NCBI GenBank assembly: GCA_000277445.1
Contig: AJWJ01000031.1
Span: forward strand, 1 to 64,000
Direction of reading: 5' to 3'
Origin: Polysphondylium violaceum
Taxonomy: Eukaryota > Evosea > Eumycetozoa > Dictyosteliales > Dictyosteliaceae
DNA: 64,000 nucleotides
Part shown: piece after piece, positions 9,098-21,345 of the stretch
Layout of the letters: each line of letters opens with the position of its first letter
Numbering within the stretch: position 1 is the first letter of the stretch
Position numbers and translations under genes: made by a program
The notes under the pieces: model-generated
Told to the model about the DNA's origin: nothing
Databases searched by the model: none
The model's input: only the letters and a program-made list of their open reading frames with translations

Positions 9098-12000
9098 TCA
9101 GTGTGTTTGTGTGTGGTTTTGGTGTTGGTGACCTTGAATGATATTTAAAAGAGGTTGAATATTGTCTTTGGAGGGATCATATTCATCGAGAAAAGATAAA
9201 AGATTGTTATAAAATGCAAGTCTATTTCTATTTGAAGGGATAGGGGTCAATAGATTACAATCAATCTTTTTGTATCTCTTTTGGTGATCCATAATTTGCT
9301 GTGCTCTTTCCAAGATATCTATAGGTACACCTGCATTTTTAGCACATGCCAATCCAAAGCTTGAATTTGATAATCCTTGTTTTAATTTAAATAATGGTAT
9401 AAAATCCATATTTCTATTTTGTGAATATTGATTATTGTTGTTTTTTAAATTATTAAAATTTAAACTATTATCTTTGATCATAAATTCCATAAAACAAAAA
9501 TGAATAGAAGCAAGAATTTCTTTATGCATATGTAACAAATCAATCAGTTCATAGAAATGAGTAGAAACTAGAATTTTTGGACACTTTTCCATTGATAAAA
9601 AGTATAATAACAATCCATAGAGCAATGAAATACCATCACTAGGATTCGTACCTTTTCCATATTCATCTATGACCAATAATGAATTTGATGTTGCAAATCT
9701 AGTCATTTGGGATATTTGTTTGCAATCAATCTGAAATTTTATTATTATATTAATAATCTGTCTTTTCTTGTTTATTATTACAAACCGCTTAAAACATACC
9801 ATAAATGAAGATTCAGAAATAAAGTTACATTCTCTTGATGATATTCTCGTAAATATTCTATCAAAAAGCGATACAGTAGCTCTTTCGGCAGGTACAAAAC
9901 AACCTAAATGGGTTAGGTATACAATAATTGCTATTTGCTTAATATAAATACTTTTACCACTTTGATTTGGACCAGAGATTATTACTATAGATTTCTCATC
10001 TATATGAATTATGTTAATTTATTAATAATAGATAGATCATAAATATAATGAATAAATACACATACTATTTAAATAGGTATCATTTGGAATAAATATAGGT
10101 AAACATAATTCTTGAAGTGGGTGTTTACCATTAATAATATCTATAATAGAATGTTGAGTCGTTATTTCGGGCTTTACAAAATTCATATCTTTGGAAATAG
10201 TAGACAATGAGAAAATACAATCCAATTCTGCACTAAAATTAACAATATCAACGAGTAGTTGTGTTTTTGAAATTATTAAATCTATAGTATCTCTTTCAAT
10301 TCTCGATTCAATATCTAAAATATCACTATGAATATCACCAAAATAATTATCCAACTCTTTAGTTTTATCACTTTGAAAATATAAATATCCATTTGTTTGA
10401 AACTATTTACTTGTACAAGTAAATATATTAATTATTTGGTCAATTTTAATAATAATTAAATATAAATACATACTAAAAAATGTAAAGGAATATTTCTTTG
10501 AGTTGAAATATTAACATTTACATTAATTGGAATACAAATTAAACAACCCAATTGAGGATAATAAACAAATCTAAATGAATTGATCCAAGAGAATTGACTA
10601 AATTTTGTTTGTTCTTGTTCACCATGTTCTGTTAGAATAGTGTCCATAGAATTGTATATATTTCTCAATTGATCCAATTGTTGATCGAGTCCATCTTTAA
10701 TTTCAACATGTCCATTTTCGTCCAATTGATAAGTTGATAATAGATTATTATAAACCTGTTGTAGCTCGGGTGGATACAATTGATGAACATTTTGAAATAA
10801 CTCTATACCGCCACTACAACCATTTGATGTTCTTTGAATGATTAAACTTTTAATCTTTAAAAAGTAATGTAAACTTTTAAATATACCAATAAAACCATTT
10901 GATGGATTATTTGATAACCTTTTAAATTATATTAATATATTAATTTATAAATATACTATGTGATTACTAGACTAGGCTACTTACTTTAATCTATTTAAAA
11001 TTACTTTTAAATCTTTAATATTTGAAAGATATTCTATTAATTCAGATTTAAAAGAGATGTTGTCAGGATGAATGAAAAAAGAGATTAATCTATGTCTTTG
11101 TTCAATGATTGATAGTTTTCTCGGAGGTCTAATAAACCAAGACTTTAGTAGACGTTTACCCATGGTGGTCTTTGTTTTATCAATGATACCAAATAATGAT
11201 AATCCCTCTTTTGAACTATCAGTTGAAAAATAACTAGGATGTGTTTCATTATTAAATATTTGTAGCGAATAAAGTGTATTTAAATCCAATTTTAAAAAAT
11301 GATCACTAATTTATGAATGTTAATATTAAAGATAGTATAGTACGCATGATAGAAAAGATATTTACAAGGAAAATGATATTATTTCATTAATATGAAAGTT
11401 TTCCAATGTGTCAAATTCATCCAAAACCAAATATTTTGATAAATAAACCAGCAGTCCTCCAAGTGCTCTAATCTATTGATTTATGAATTAGTACAAAGAA
11501 TACAAAGAATAAAATAAATCATACAAACCATTTCTTTATTTTCAAAATCAATAAAAGTATTTAAATATTTTAATCTTTCCAAGGATTGATAATCTTGACA
11601 ATTCGGTAAATTTAAATTTAATAATCTATTCTTTGAAGATTCAAAAGAATAATCAGTTCCTTTTAGGACTTGAATATATGAATTACTATTGTCATTTATT
11701 GAATCAGAAGGATAGGTAGTTTTAATGGTGTTGGTTGTTGCATCTTGTGGCTCACTGAAGCTTTGTAATAGATTAACCAGTGATTGTGGCATTCTCGATG
11801 GTATAGATATTATTTTTGGTTTAATTTGATGTAATACTATCGAGTATGTGTACATAATATTTTAAAATTAGTCTAATGCCATAAAATTATTTTAAAATTC
11901 TATCTTACACTTACACAACTGTACACAAAGAAAGTTTTCGTCTTCCCATGATTCACATAAATAGATATTTGATTCCAGTCTATCATAATAAGCAATACCA

Positions 12001-12212
12001 ATTTTTAAGTCATGATAAATCAATGATAATATAATCTCTTCTCTATCTTGAATAAAAGCATCATTATTACTATTTATTTTACTACCATTGTTGTTATTAT
12101 TATTATTACTAGTATTATTGTTATTTCCTGCAGAATTAAGTGCACGTTCTATAATATCAGCTGGCGGTAAATCATTATCTATCCATCGAATAGGTGTTTT
12201 GAGCAATGACAT
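9098..12212 (-). CDS. msh5: meiotic MutS homologue MSH5
   Basis: Eight exons read from splice sites: 11915-12212, 11529-11836, 11366-11472, 10985-11305, 10474-10918, 10066-10402, 9800-9999, 9098-9730. Total 2,649 nt, 882 residues. Introns are 56-78 bp. MSH5 pairs with MSH4 to stabilise recombination intermediates at meiotic crossovers. It lacks the mismatch-binding N domain, as here. Family marks: KPKIISIPSRMP; LNTLYSLQIFNNETHPS with SLFGIIDKTKTTMGKRLL (core/clamp); TKELDNYFGD; Walker A GPNQSGKS; SSRECNFISESSFM; Walker B LLVIDEYGKGT; and STHFYEL. A poly-Asn insert (NNNNTSNNNNNNNG) lies in exon 1. An alternative donor 6 bp further into the first intron would add two residues. An in-frame ATG at 12230 would add six at the N-terminus. 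The call is firm. Confidence 0.9.
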
Positions 12213-12350
12213 TATTGTCTGTATGTACATATAGTACCACTACTACTATTATATGTGTATGGTGTATGTAAATGAATCGAAGTGAATAAATTCCTGTGTG
12301 AAAAGTGGCAAAGTGAGGATGAGGTGAAGGTGTGGTGAAAATAAAGGATA

Positions 12351-13634
12351 TTAAATATCTTTAAATGGCAATGGGGGATTTGAATTTCTAATTGCCGTTC
12401 TTAAAATAGCAGACTCTGATCTGGGATTCCATTTTAATTCTTCAGGTGATGGATAGACAGGCGCACCACTGCCATAGAGTGGGTGGGGATCAAAAGAGGG
12501 TAAATACAATGCCTCGCTCTCGTCACCATACTTTTCGGGATTAACACCTCTTTGGAGATACCTTTTCAAGATTCTATCCTCGATAGAATGAAATGATATA
12601 GCCACCAAGGGTGACCCCTCCTTCAACAATAACTCTCCTTGATGTAGTCCTTTTTTAATCTCGCCAATTTCATCATTGACAAACATTCTTAGTGCTCTAA
12701 ATATTCTCGATATGGTTTTGGATGCAGCTGGATATGGCATACAAGATTCAACCACGTTCACCAATTGACTAGTCATCAATAGTGGTTCGTTGACTCTTCT
12801 CTTGACAATTTCCGATGCAATACTTTTGGTGTGTTTTTCTTCACCATACTATTTGTTAATTATTATTAGTTTATCTATCTATCTACAGATACTATCTCTA
12901 TATACTTACAACAAAAAATATATCTCTTAGACTCTTTTCTGAAAATGTATTTAGGACATTGGATGCAGTCATGCTATGATTTGATTGGTTGTTCATTCTC
13001 ATATCTAAAGGACCTTCGAGTTCTTTTCTATAATATATGAATGCAACAATGTTAGTACGAGATAATAATAAACATAATAATAAATGATTAATTACCTGTA
13101 TGAAAAACCTCTATCAGAAGAATCTATTTGATATGAAGATACACCAAAATCATAGAGTATACCAGAGATTTCAAGTTTATCCAATTTATTTTCAGACAAT
13201 AGGGTCGATAGATTACTAAAGTTTCCTTGTAAAGTAATTAGACGATCTTTGTATTTTGATCTAAGATCTTTGGTTAAATCAAATACATTTGAATCTCTAT
13301 CGATGGCAATGACATAGCAGTCTTTGCAACTATCGAGTATGGCTCTTGTATGACCACCCAATCCAAACGTTGTGTCGATATATATACCACCAGGTGTAGG
13401 ATTAAGTGCTCTTAACACCTCTTTGATCAACACAGGCTTATGTATTTCATAGCTAGAGTACTCGACATCAACATACTTTTTATCATCACCAATACCACTC
13501 TCTGCTGATGATAAGATATTCTTTATTTTCTTTTCTTTTTTTGTAACATAGTCTCGCTTACAAACACTACCACCACTAGTACGAGTGAATAAAGTGGACC
13601 CTTTATAGATACTGTTACTAAATACTTTATGCAT
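12351..13634 (-). CDS. RsmH/METTL15-type 12S/16S rRNA cytosine-N4 methyltransferase (mitochondrial)
   Basis: Three exons: 13096-13634, 12910-13027, 12351-12848; 384 residues. RsmH (MraW) methylates N4 of C1402 in bacterial 16S rRNA. Eukaryotic METTL15 does the matching step in the mitochondrial small subunit. Seen: about 60 basic, Ser-rich N-terminal residues that could be a mitochondrial targeting sequence; HKPVLIKEVLRAL; the SAM-binding loop DTTFGLGGHTRAIL; and the Asp-containing strand AIDRDSN. GILYDFGVSSYQID, GFSYRKELEGPLDMRMN, YGEEKHTKSIASEIVKRR and the catalytic-core segment VAISFHSIEDRILKRYL complete the set. The last two blocks match the family almost exactly. Exon joins preserve conserved motifs across each intron, which supports the model. 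Confidence 0.9.
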
Positions 13635-13866
13635 TGTCTGGTTGAATGAAAAATCTCGAAAAAAATTTGAAAAAATGAAAAATCATATGGAGTAAAGTTA
13701 TTTGATTTGGAGATTACGCACAATGTATACCACATCTATTTTTATGTCTAACAGGCTTTAGCACCAATGACTCACCTCACATTCAAACTGTCTCCACAAC
13801 ATTGATTACATATTGAAAGAAATATAGATAGGGGTTGTTAATAATAACTAATTTATTACATTTTGA

Positions 13867-15682
13867 TTACTCTTGACTCGACTGTGATATTGGGATAGGT
13901 TTGAACAAGAGGGGTGGCTCAACAGTTGGTTGGAATATTTGTTCAATCTTTATATTTGAAAACTTGTATTGTTCAGAGTCTTTAATAGAACGAAAGGTGA
14001 ATTGGGAGTAGAGTGTAATGATAATAGTTTTGATCATCATTTTGGAAAACTCTTTGGCCATGCATTTGTTGGAACCAACACCCCATGGCATACTCTTTAC
14101 TATTCTTTTATTTCTCTCAATGTCATCTTTGGCCAACTCCATGCTCTCTCTTGATCTTGTAGGCGAAAAGAGATGAGAAGAACCAGGACAATACTTTAAT
14201 GGGGGCGAGTCTAGAATAGCGTTAAACTTAAATTGTCTCTCGGGCTTAAACTTGTCTGGTTCTTCAAAATATTTAGGATCCCTGAGAATATCGCTCACGG
14301 GACATGTGATGGTGGTTCCCTTGGGAATATGATACCCCAACACACGGTCAGAGTTTTTGGCCACCCTAGGGATGAGTCGTCCAAATGGGGGATAAAGACG
14401 CACCAGTTCATCAAACGAAGCATCCAAGTAAGTCATCTCTAGCATATCATCATAGGTGAAGTTCTCTACAGTGTGGTTGTTTCTCTTTAACACTTGGTTG
14501 ATCTCGTTTCTGATTTTATCCTCTACTTCTGGGTGTTGGATCATCATATAGATAAACGAGGTCATGATGGATATGGGTGAACACAGTGACGTGATGTTGA
14601 GTATGAAATAAGGAATGATAATTTCATCCAGCGACAACCCCTCCCTGTCATTGTAGCTGGCCTTGGCAATGACATTTAAAAGAGAACCCTCGATTTTATC
14701 GTCATCAGAACAAGGCTGTACTCTGTAATATGCCTTCATCGCAATAAGCTTAAATAGTAATCTCTTTGATTTAGATTCCTAATTTGTATCATATAGAGTT
14801 AATATAAATGAATATAAAAGGATTTCTATGAATATGCATACTTGGTAATTTTTGGAAAACTTTGTTGGGAGTTTATATAAAAGTGGAAATAGAAAGTGAA
14901 GAAATGTTTTTGGATTGTTGTGAAATTTGTCATAAAAGGCTGTCAGACATTCCAAACAATCCTCTCCGCTACCCAAATATACTCTACTCATCAACTTTAG
15001 TAAAAACTATCATATTGTGTATAAACACGGAATTAGTATTAAAAATATTAATAAAGGAATATACAAGCTACCATTACTTACTTTAGGGATATCTATATTT
15101 GTACTCAACACTCTATTAGAAGGAGGGTCGATTTTAGATTTAATAAAATCAAACACCTCTTCTCTGACAATGGGTAATAACTCGCTCATTGTATTTTTAG
15201 ACAACAAAGCATTGAAATAAATTCTATAGAATCGTTTAGCTTCGCTTTTACTGAGAATGTTGAGTGGCGAGTTTGATTGATTCCAACTTCTTGGATAATT
15301 TATACAATTCATATTATAGATATAATGTAACGAATTCAAATCCTTTATCTCTACCACAGGATTCCAAAAGAACCAACGATAGTAGATATCACCCAGTGCA
15401 TTGGTGGCTCTAGGCTTAAGTCCAAACAAGTTGAATGGGATATCACCAAAAATAAACACTGGATTGACACCATTCATAACACCCTTAATGGGATGCACCA
15501 AAAACCTTGTTTTTCTATGTACTAAATACTAAATATATAGTGTATTTTGTGGAAAAAAATATTAATAACTTTACCTTATACAGCACTACCACACTCTCCT
15601 AAAAACTATAGACACATACAATAATGACTACATAGGTCAAGTATATTAAAACGAGGAAATAAATAATATCCATAAACTCCAT
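13867..15682 (-). CDS. cytochrome P450, atypical (prostacyclin-synthase-like heme motif)
   Basis: Proposed exons: 15620-15682 (tentative), 15082-15528, 14842-15006, 13867-14778; 528 residues. The small first exon encodes MEFMDIIYFLVLIYLTYVV, a good N-terminal membrane anchor. Without it the long second exon has no ATG near its 5' end. Helix K carries the ExxR motif in ELVRLYPPFGR. DILRDPKYFEEPDKFKPERQF is the PERF-like segment. The heme-Cys loop is MPWGVGSNKCMAKEF: relative to FxxGxRxCxG it has Trp for Phe, Asn for Arg and Ala for the last Gly. Where helix I should show A/GGxD/E-T-T, the protein has FILNITSLCSPISIMTSF, without the acid-alcohol pair. Both traits recall CYP8A1-like isomerase P450s. 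The substrate is unknown. P450 identity is firm; exon 1 is an inference. Confidence 0.85.
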
Positions 15683-16186
15683 TGTTACATTTGTATGATC
15701 TATGTTTGGTAGAATAAATAAATATTAACTAACTATAGCATTTGCCATTACTAACAATGGTTAACAGAGTATAACCAAAATACTTGATTAATTTCATAAT
15801 ATTTTTAATATTTTTAATATCATGTTTTTGTACAACAGATCTACACACGAATTAGATAAATTGTGGTAGAAAAAATAAAAAAAATAAAAAAAAAATAAAA
15901 TATTCGTCATCAAATGATGATTTTTCATAAACTAAATCAATGATTTTTTTAAAAACAAAATTATGAGATAAAATATAACAATGAAAAATAAAATATATAT
16001 AAAATAAAAAATCAATTTCCAAAAATTAAAATAAAACTTTTATGAAACCAGATTAATTTGATATAAAAAGTGATAAAAGATAAATTTTATTTATATTTGA
16101 AAAATAAAATAAAAATGTGAAGTAAAAAGAATTAATTTGAAAATTAATTGCAAAGAAAGAGTATTTGTGAAATGATTTCCTTCCTA
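15683..16186. other. intergenic, 504 bp
   Basis: Between the P450 5' end and the thioredoxin-like gene 3' end. It is extremely AT-rich, with repeated AAAATAAAA motifs at 15,870-15,910 and 15,960-16,120. No gene or RNA seen. Confidence 0.5.
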
Positions 16187-16654
16187 TTACAAATTATAAT
16201 TTGCTTCTAGGAATTTTTTAGTATCTTGAGCCATAACCATTGGAGCAGCTGATTTCCATAAAAACTTAATATAACCGTTTTCAGTAGCCTCATAGTTTCT
16301 ATAGAATTTAACACTTGGTAAACTGGTAACTTCTAAAACTTCATAGTCAGTTGGAATATTGAGAAAGTGGGAGAAATTAATTTCAAAAAATTGGACATTG
16401 GCATAGGTGCTATTGAGAATCAAGGGGCCGATTAATGGTGCACAGACATTACATGGTGGACAATTATCTTTGGTAAAATAGATAACAATCAATTGATTAT
16501 CGTTTCGATTATATATAGTTTCAAATGCACTGGAACTTCTTAAAAGAGGCCATCCTGTAGCAGAAGGTATTTCTATAGTGGTCGAATTCACTTGAGAGAA
16601 TTGGAGAATGGCAATAAAGATTACAATGGTGAAAAGAGATTTATTTGCAAACAT
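16187..16654 (-). CDS. secreted/ER thioredoxin-like protein with CPPC centre
   Basis: Single exon, 155 residues. The N-terminus MFANKSLFTIVIFIAILQF followed by SQVNS is a clear signal peptide. The mature part has one thioredoxin-type fold: a strand IVIYF-like segment (NQLIVIYFTKDNCPPCNVC), the active-site loop CPPC instead of the usual CGPC/CGHC, and LEVTSLPSVKFYRNYE, which contains the expected cis-Pro (SLPS). An additional Cys follows the CPPC at +3 (CNVC), giving a CxxCxxC pattern. There is no KDEL-type tail, so secretion or an endolysosomal place is possible. A redox function is inferred from the fold and paired Cys. The start is the only ATG before the signal peptide. Confidence 0.82.
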   Translation of the reverse strand: MFANKSLFTIVIFIAILQFSQVNSTTIEIPSATGWPLLRSSSAFETIYNRNDNQLIVIYFTKDNCPPCNVCAPLIGPLILNSTYANVQFFEINFSHFLNIPTDYEVLEVTSLPSVKFYRNYEATENGYIKFLWKSAAPMVMAQDTKKFLEANYNL

Positions 16655-18254
16655 TTTAGTGGTGAAATAGTTTTAAAGGGATTCTTTCTTTTAGATAGAT
16701 AATAAGTAAAGCTACTTTGTGTTGATGATTGATTTAATGATTAGCAAATTCATCTAGAGTCAGTATTTATAGTTTTCTTTTGTGTGGTGCCACTCTGTTT
16801 TACTGGTACTTTTAAATTTTGATTGGTCACACAAAATTTTAAGGGAAAATGAAAAATCTGAACATGTCGATAGGGGAAACGACTTGATTGGCTATGAAAT
16901 GAGTAATGGGCAGTCCATTATCCATCATAGCTTCAAGTAGCGTGTTTTTAGATGAATTGATATTATTTTTCTTTTTTCTTTAGTTGTCGTGTATGTTTTT
17001 CATTGATTTGAACAATTTGGTCAGATGACATATTGTGAATATTACAATAAAAAAATATCTGTTTGCTAATTTCATAACCCTACCTAATTAACTCCTATTT
17101 TTAGAGATAGCATTGTCCAATTTACACCTAAAAGTTTTTTATTGGGCAATGATTTTTTTTTTTTTTTGTTTTTGGAAACATGTGGATGGGTTGTACAGAA
17201 AGTTGTGTGGCCCTCAATCTGTAATGAGGGATCCCAATTTAGTGGAGATATTGGTGTGATAGAGTTTTTTATAGTGTCCTCCCTCTCTTTCATTTTCAAC
17301 CAATAGAAAGGAACAGGGGGCGCGCACAAACACTAGAGGAGGGTGAAAATAATCTAAATTCAATGCAAGATTTCTATGCTTCAATCAAATATATATATCT
17401 CTTTTGTTTTCTTGACCTAGTTTACAAATATGTGATTGTTTCCCCAATAATAGTTTAATCACACACTATCAGAGGTAGTTAACTATCTAGTTTATATTTA
17501 ATGTACGAAGAGCGAATTGTCGTCGAAAAAAAAACGGTCGCATCATCCCCATCTATTGCCTCAATCAAAATATTACTAATGGGCCTTTTAAATGATATTT
17601 TAAGTATTCTGATCATCTCATTCATAGTCTATAAATAATATACATGTAGAATCAAACTCTAAAATTTATAGAGTAGTCCTATATGTAAAGACAAACAAAC
17701 AAATATTACGATCATATGTTGTATATATGACAAACAGTGATGATCCATGTATATCAAGAGTGCACACACTGATGATTATTCGTATCTAAATTCTTGGTGA
17801 GAAAAAACTTTCTTTACTTGGTGAGATTTTTTTTTTTTTTTTTTCAATTTCTTTATTTATTGGGAAAGTCTGCAGGTGGATCAAGTTTTCTTTTTTGAGT
17901 GTATTTTTTTTTTATTATTATTATTATTTTTCTTTAGTGTAGTGAGTGTAGTGTGCATAACAAGTTATATAGGTTTGTGTAATTTTAATTTTCACTTTGT
18001 ACATACAAAACCAGACACACAAGTAACCAACGCGCTTCTTTTTTTTCAATTTTTTTTTTTTGCAATTTTTAAATTTATTTATTAAAAAATCTTAATATTA
18101 AATTTTCACTCGATATCACACAAACACACACCTTTTTGTTCATTTTATTTATTTGTCGATATCACATTATATACACATATTTATATTTATTTATATTACA
18201 GTAGTAGTTTATTATTATTATTATTAGAAGAGGAAGAAGTAGAACAACAAGATA
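16655..18254. other. divergent intergenic region, 1.6 kb
   Basis: Shared upstream region of the thioredoxin-like gene (-) and VPS4 (+). It contains a less AT-rich block at about 17,180-17,340, T runs at 17,150-17,166 and 17,828-17,845, and on the VPS4 side several T-rich tracts. An open frame on the minus strand at 17084-17329 has no domain and reads like non-coding sequence. No RNA gene recognised. Confidence 0.5.
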
Positions 18255-19696
18255 ATGGGTGATGTTAATTTTTTACAAAAAGCAATTGCAATAGTACAAC
18301 AGGCTACAGAGGCAGACAATGCCAAAAACTATGCCGAAGCTCATAAATTATATATACAAAGTTTAGAATGGTTTACAACTGCTTTAAAATGTAATTACTA
18401 CCAATAGTAGATATTTTGTTGTGCTTTTTTTGCAACAACATAATATTATAGTATGAGATATGCGTGCCCAGATATTAACGATCTAAATACACACTAGATG
18501 AAAAAAGTGAAAGATCAAAAGCAACAATTAAAGCCAAAACATTGGAATATTTACAGAGAGCAGAGCAATTAAAGGAATATCTAGAGAAAACAAAAAATAA
18601 GAAACCAATTGCCGTTGGTGGAAGCAAGAGTAACACTGCCAACGGTGCAAATGGAGCATCCAATAAAAAGGTAGAAGACGACGAAGACATGGATCCCGAG
18701 GATAAAAAGAGAAACGATTCATTATCGAGTGCAATCGTTACAACCAAACCCAACGTCAAATGGGATGATGTAGCAGGTCTCTATCAAGCCAAAGAGTATC
18801 TCAAGGAAGCAGTCATTTTCCCTATTAAATTCCCACAAATGTTTACAGGAAACAGAAAACCATGGAAAGGTATTCTTTTGTATGGTCCTCCAGGCACAGG
18901 TAAGAGTTACTTGGCCAAAGCTGTGGCCACAGAGATTTCATCTACATTCTTCAGTATAGCACCCTCTGACATTGTCACCAAATGGTTGGGTGACAGTGAG
19001 CGTTTGGTCAAGCAATTGTTTGAAATGGCTCGAGAGAAAAAGAACAGTGTCATTTTTGTAGATGAGGTCGATTCATTGTGCTCGTCAAGAAACGATCAAG
19101 AATCCGAGTCGGCCAGACGTATCAAGACCGAGTTTCTCATTCAAATGAATGGTGTTGGTAACGATTCCGATGGCATACTCGTCTTGGCTGCCACCAACAT
19201 CCCCTGGGGTCTTGATATGGCCATTCGTAGACGTTTTGAAAAGAGAATTTATATAGGTCTTCCCGAGCCCCAGGCCCGTGCTAAGATGTTTCAAATTCAC
19301 ATTGGCAACACACCAAACACCCTCACACCTGGTGACTATAAAAAATTGGCCGAGGCAACCGAAGGTTACTCTGGTTCCGATATTCAGTCACTCTGTAAAG
19401 ACGCAATCATGCAACCCGTTCGTGCCGTTCAAAATGCCACTCACTTTAAATACATTCGAGCACCATGCAGAGATGATCCCGACGTTATGAGAGAATACGT
19501 CACCCCCTGCTCTCCAGGTGACAAAGATGCCCAAGAAATGACATGGATGGACATTGATCCCGAAAAACTCAAAGAACCCGAAATTACATTTAGCGATTGT
19601 CTCAAAAGTATTCGTGTTATTAAACCATCTGTCAGCTCAAAAGATTTGGATAAATATGTTGAATATACTAGAGATTTTGGTCAAGATGGTGTTTAA
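18255..19696 (+). CDS. vps4: VPS4 AAA-ATPase (ESCRT-III disassembly)
   Basis: Two exons: 18255-18390 and 18498-19696; 444 residues, the normal length. VPS4 is the hexameric ATPase that removes ESCRT-III from membranes in multivesicular-body sorting, cytokinesis and membrane repair. Exon 1 encodes most of the N-terminal MIT domain ([18 protein letters not shown], then [20 protein letters not shown]). The 107-bp intron splits the codon for Tyr in [16 protein letters not shown]. The AAA domain has Walker [14 protein letters not shown] at about 175-187, Walker [15 protein letters not shown] at about 228-241, and [23 protein letters not shown] with sensor 1 and the arginine fingers. The C-terminal helix region ([10 protein letters not shown]) closes the protein. 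GC rises through exon 2. The call is firm. Confidence 0.96.
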
Positions 19697-19876
19697 ATAT
19701 TTATTTATCCACTGTATTTATGTGTATCTAATATATATAATTACAGCAGTCTACAATAATAATAATATCTCAATTACGAAATAATAAATTAAATAAATCA
19801 TATGATGTGTATTTTAGTTCCCTTTTTTTCCTTTTTTGTAACAAATCTAACACGCGCGTTTTATAGATTTATTTAT

Positions 19877-20796
19877 TTATTTTTTATCATCTTGATTTGA
19901 AGGATGCGAAAAGAATCCCACCATTTTGTTCCAAAATGATGTGATGATGGGTTGTTCGCCTACCACTGTAATGACAACATAGCTTCCGTAAAACACTTTT
20001 AATGAAACAATTTCATAGGTGAGAAAATCTTTTTTCCATGCCTTGCACTCGACCGTTGCTTGTCCCTCTGGACTTCTTATTAGATAGGATGTCTGTAATG
20101 CAACGTCATCAGTATTATTGAAACAAACTCATTCATATTAGTGTCATTTTCATTTATTTATTGTGAATGTGAATAGTAATAGTAATAATCTATAATTACA
20201 TTTAAGTATTCTTTATCACCCTTTTTGTCGACTTTGTTTTGTTGGGATAGAGGAAAGGAATCAAAAAAGAACTGAGGGCCCAATAGATTATTCACTTTAT
20301 CATTGTCTCTCAATAATTTTTCAACCTGAGTAGAAATAATTTCAAAAGGTATCAATTCTACAAACTGTGATAGAAATATATACAAAATGCCAATAATTCC
20401 ACCTAATCCAATAATTGAGATGGCTGAATTGGCAAAATCAAGGCTCCTATATTTTTTTTGATTTCCGTAATATCTTTTTTCATAAAATTGTTGTTGTTGA
20501 GGTTGTGCCTGTAAATAAACTCTACTCGTATTGCAATTATTATTAAATATACTATTATTACTCGATGACAATAAAAATGCGTCTATATTTCCATCATTAC
20601 TCTTAATCCTTCTATTTAAAAAGATATTACTATTATTACTATTGTTGTTGCTAGTGACTCCTCGATAGAAACAAGATATTGAAAAAGGATGCTTATTGTT
20701 AAGAGTAATGGGAGTAGGGCTGTTGATTTTATATTTAATAGTATTTATATTATTACACGTCAATGTAATATATCTAGATATGGGGTGTTTAAACAT
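19877..20796 (-). CDS. TIM21/COA1-like mitochondrial inner-membrane protein (probable)
   Basis: Two exons: 20200-20796 and 19877-20092; 270 residues, phase-0 intron of 107 bp. The N-terminal 115 residues are Asn/Ser-rich and basic with no acids in the first 45, consistent with a mitochondrial presequence. One membrane span, SAISIIGLGGIIGILYIFLS, lies at about 127-146. The part after it (DNDKVNNLLGP near 170, then in exon 2 SPEGQATVECKAW and VFYGSYVVITVVG) has the order of TIM21 and COA1 domains: a membrane anchor, a helix ending in a short L-G-x turn, then beta strands in the intermembrane space. TIM21 links the TIM23 translocase to TOM and to respiratory-chain assembly. Similarity is by pattern only, so COA1 or another relative cannot be excluded. 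The final exon was found from its splice acceptor and open frame. Confidence 0.6.
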
Positions 20797-21345
20797 CTTA
20801 TATAGTGACTAATAATGAACGAGCAGTGGTAAAGTATATGATCGCTTAGTCAGTCAGAGATTCGTTTTATCATCTATTTGTCAGGAAAACAGCTCAGCAA
20901 TTTCATATATTGTGTGGGGCGTGTGCATAATTTATTTTTTTGTCAAAACATTTTTTTTTTTTTTTTTTTATTGTTTTTATTTTTTCAAAAACTTTGAAGT
21001 TCCATGGTATGTGATCATAAAAAAAAAATTTCCCCTATTACTTTATCTTGTCATCCACATATTCTCCTTGTATCTTTTTGAGGCATTTTGATTAAATATA
21101 GAATATTAAAAAAATATTATTTCTATATTCAGCAGTTTAATCAAGTCACACTCCTTTTAAAGAAATACACAGCAATACGTACACATTCATTCTAGAAAAA
21201 CAATATCAACTGTGTGTAAAACTTTTATAGTAACAACAGCAGCATAACAACTAGAGTAACAGCGCAAATACAAATCACCTTGCTCAAAACTTATCCTTTT
21301 TTATTTTTTTGTGTTGTATTAATAAATTAAAATATATAGATATAA
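20797..21345. other. divergent promoter region, 549 bp
   Basis: Between the TIM21-like gene (-) and SEC13 (+). It contains T-rich tracts at 20,934-20,969 and A runs at about 21,020, then an A/C-rich, G-poor leader just before the SEC13 start (21,200-21,290). No other feature seen. Confidence 0.5.

Noticed and set aside
17084-17329. 81-codon minus-strand frame in the thioredoxin/VPS4 spacer
   Set aside because: No domain, Lys run from a T homopolymer, no signal of selection visible.
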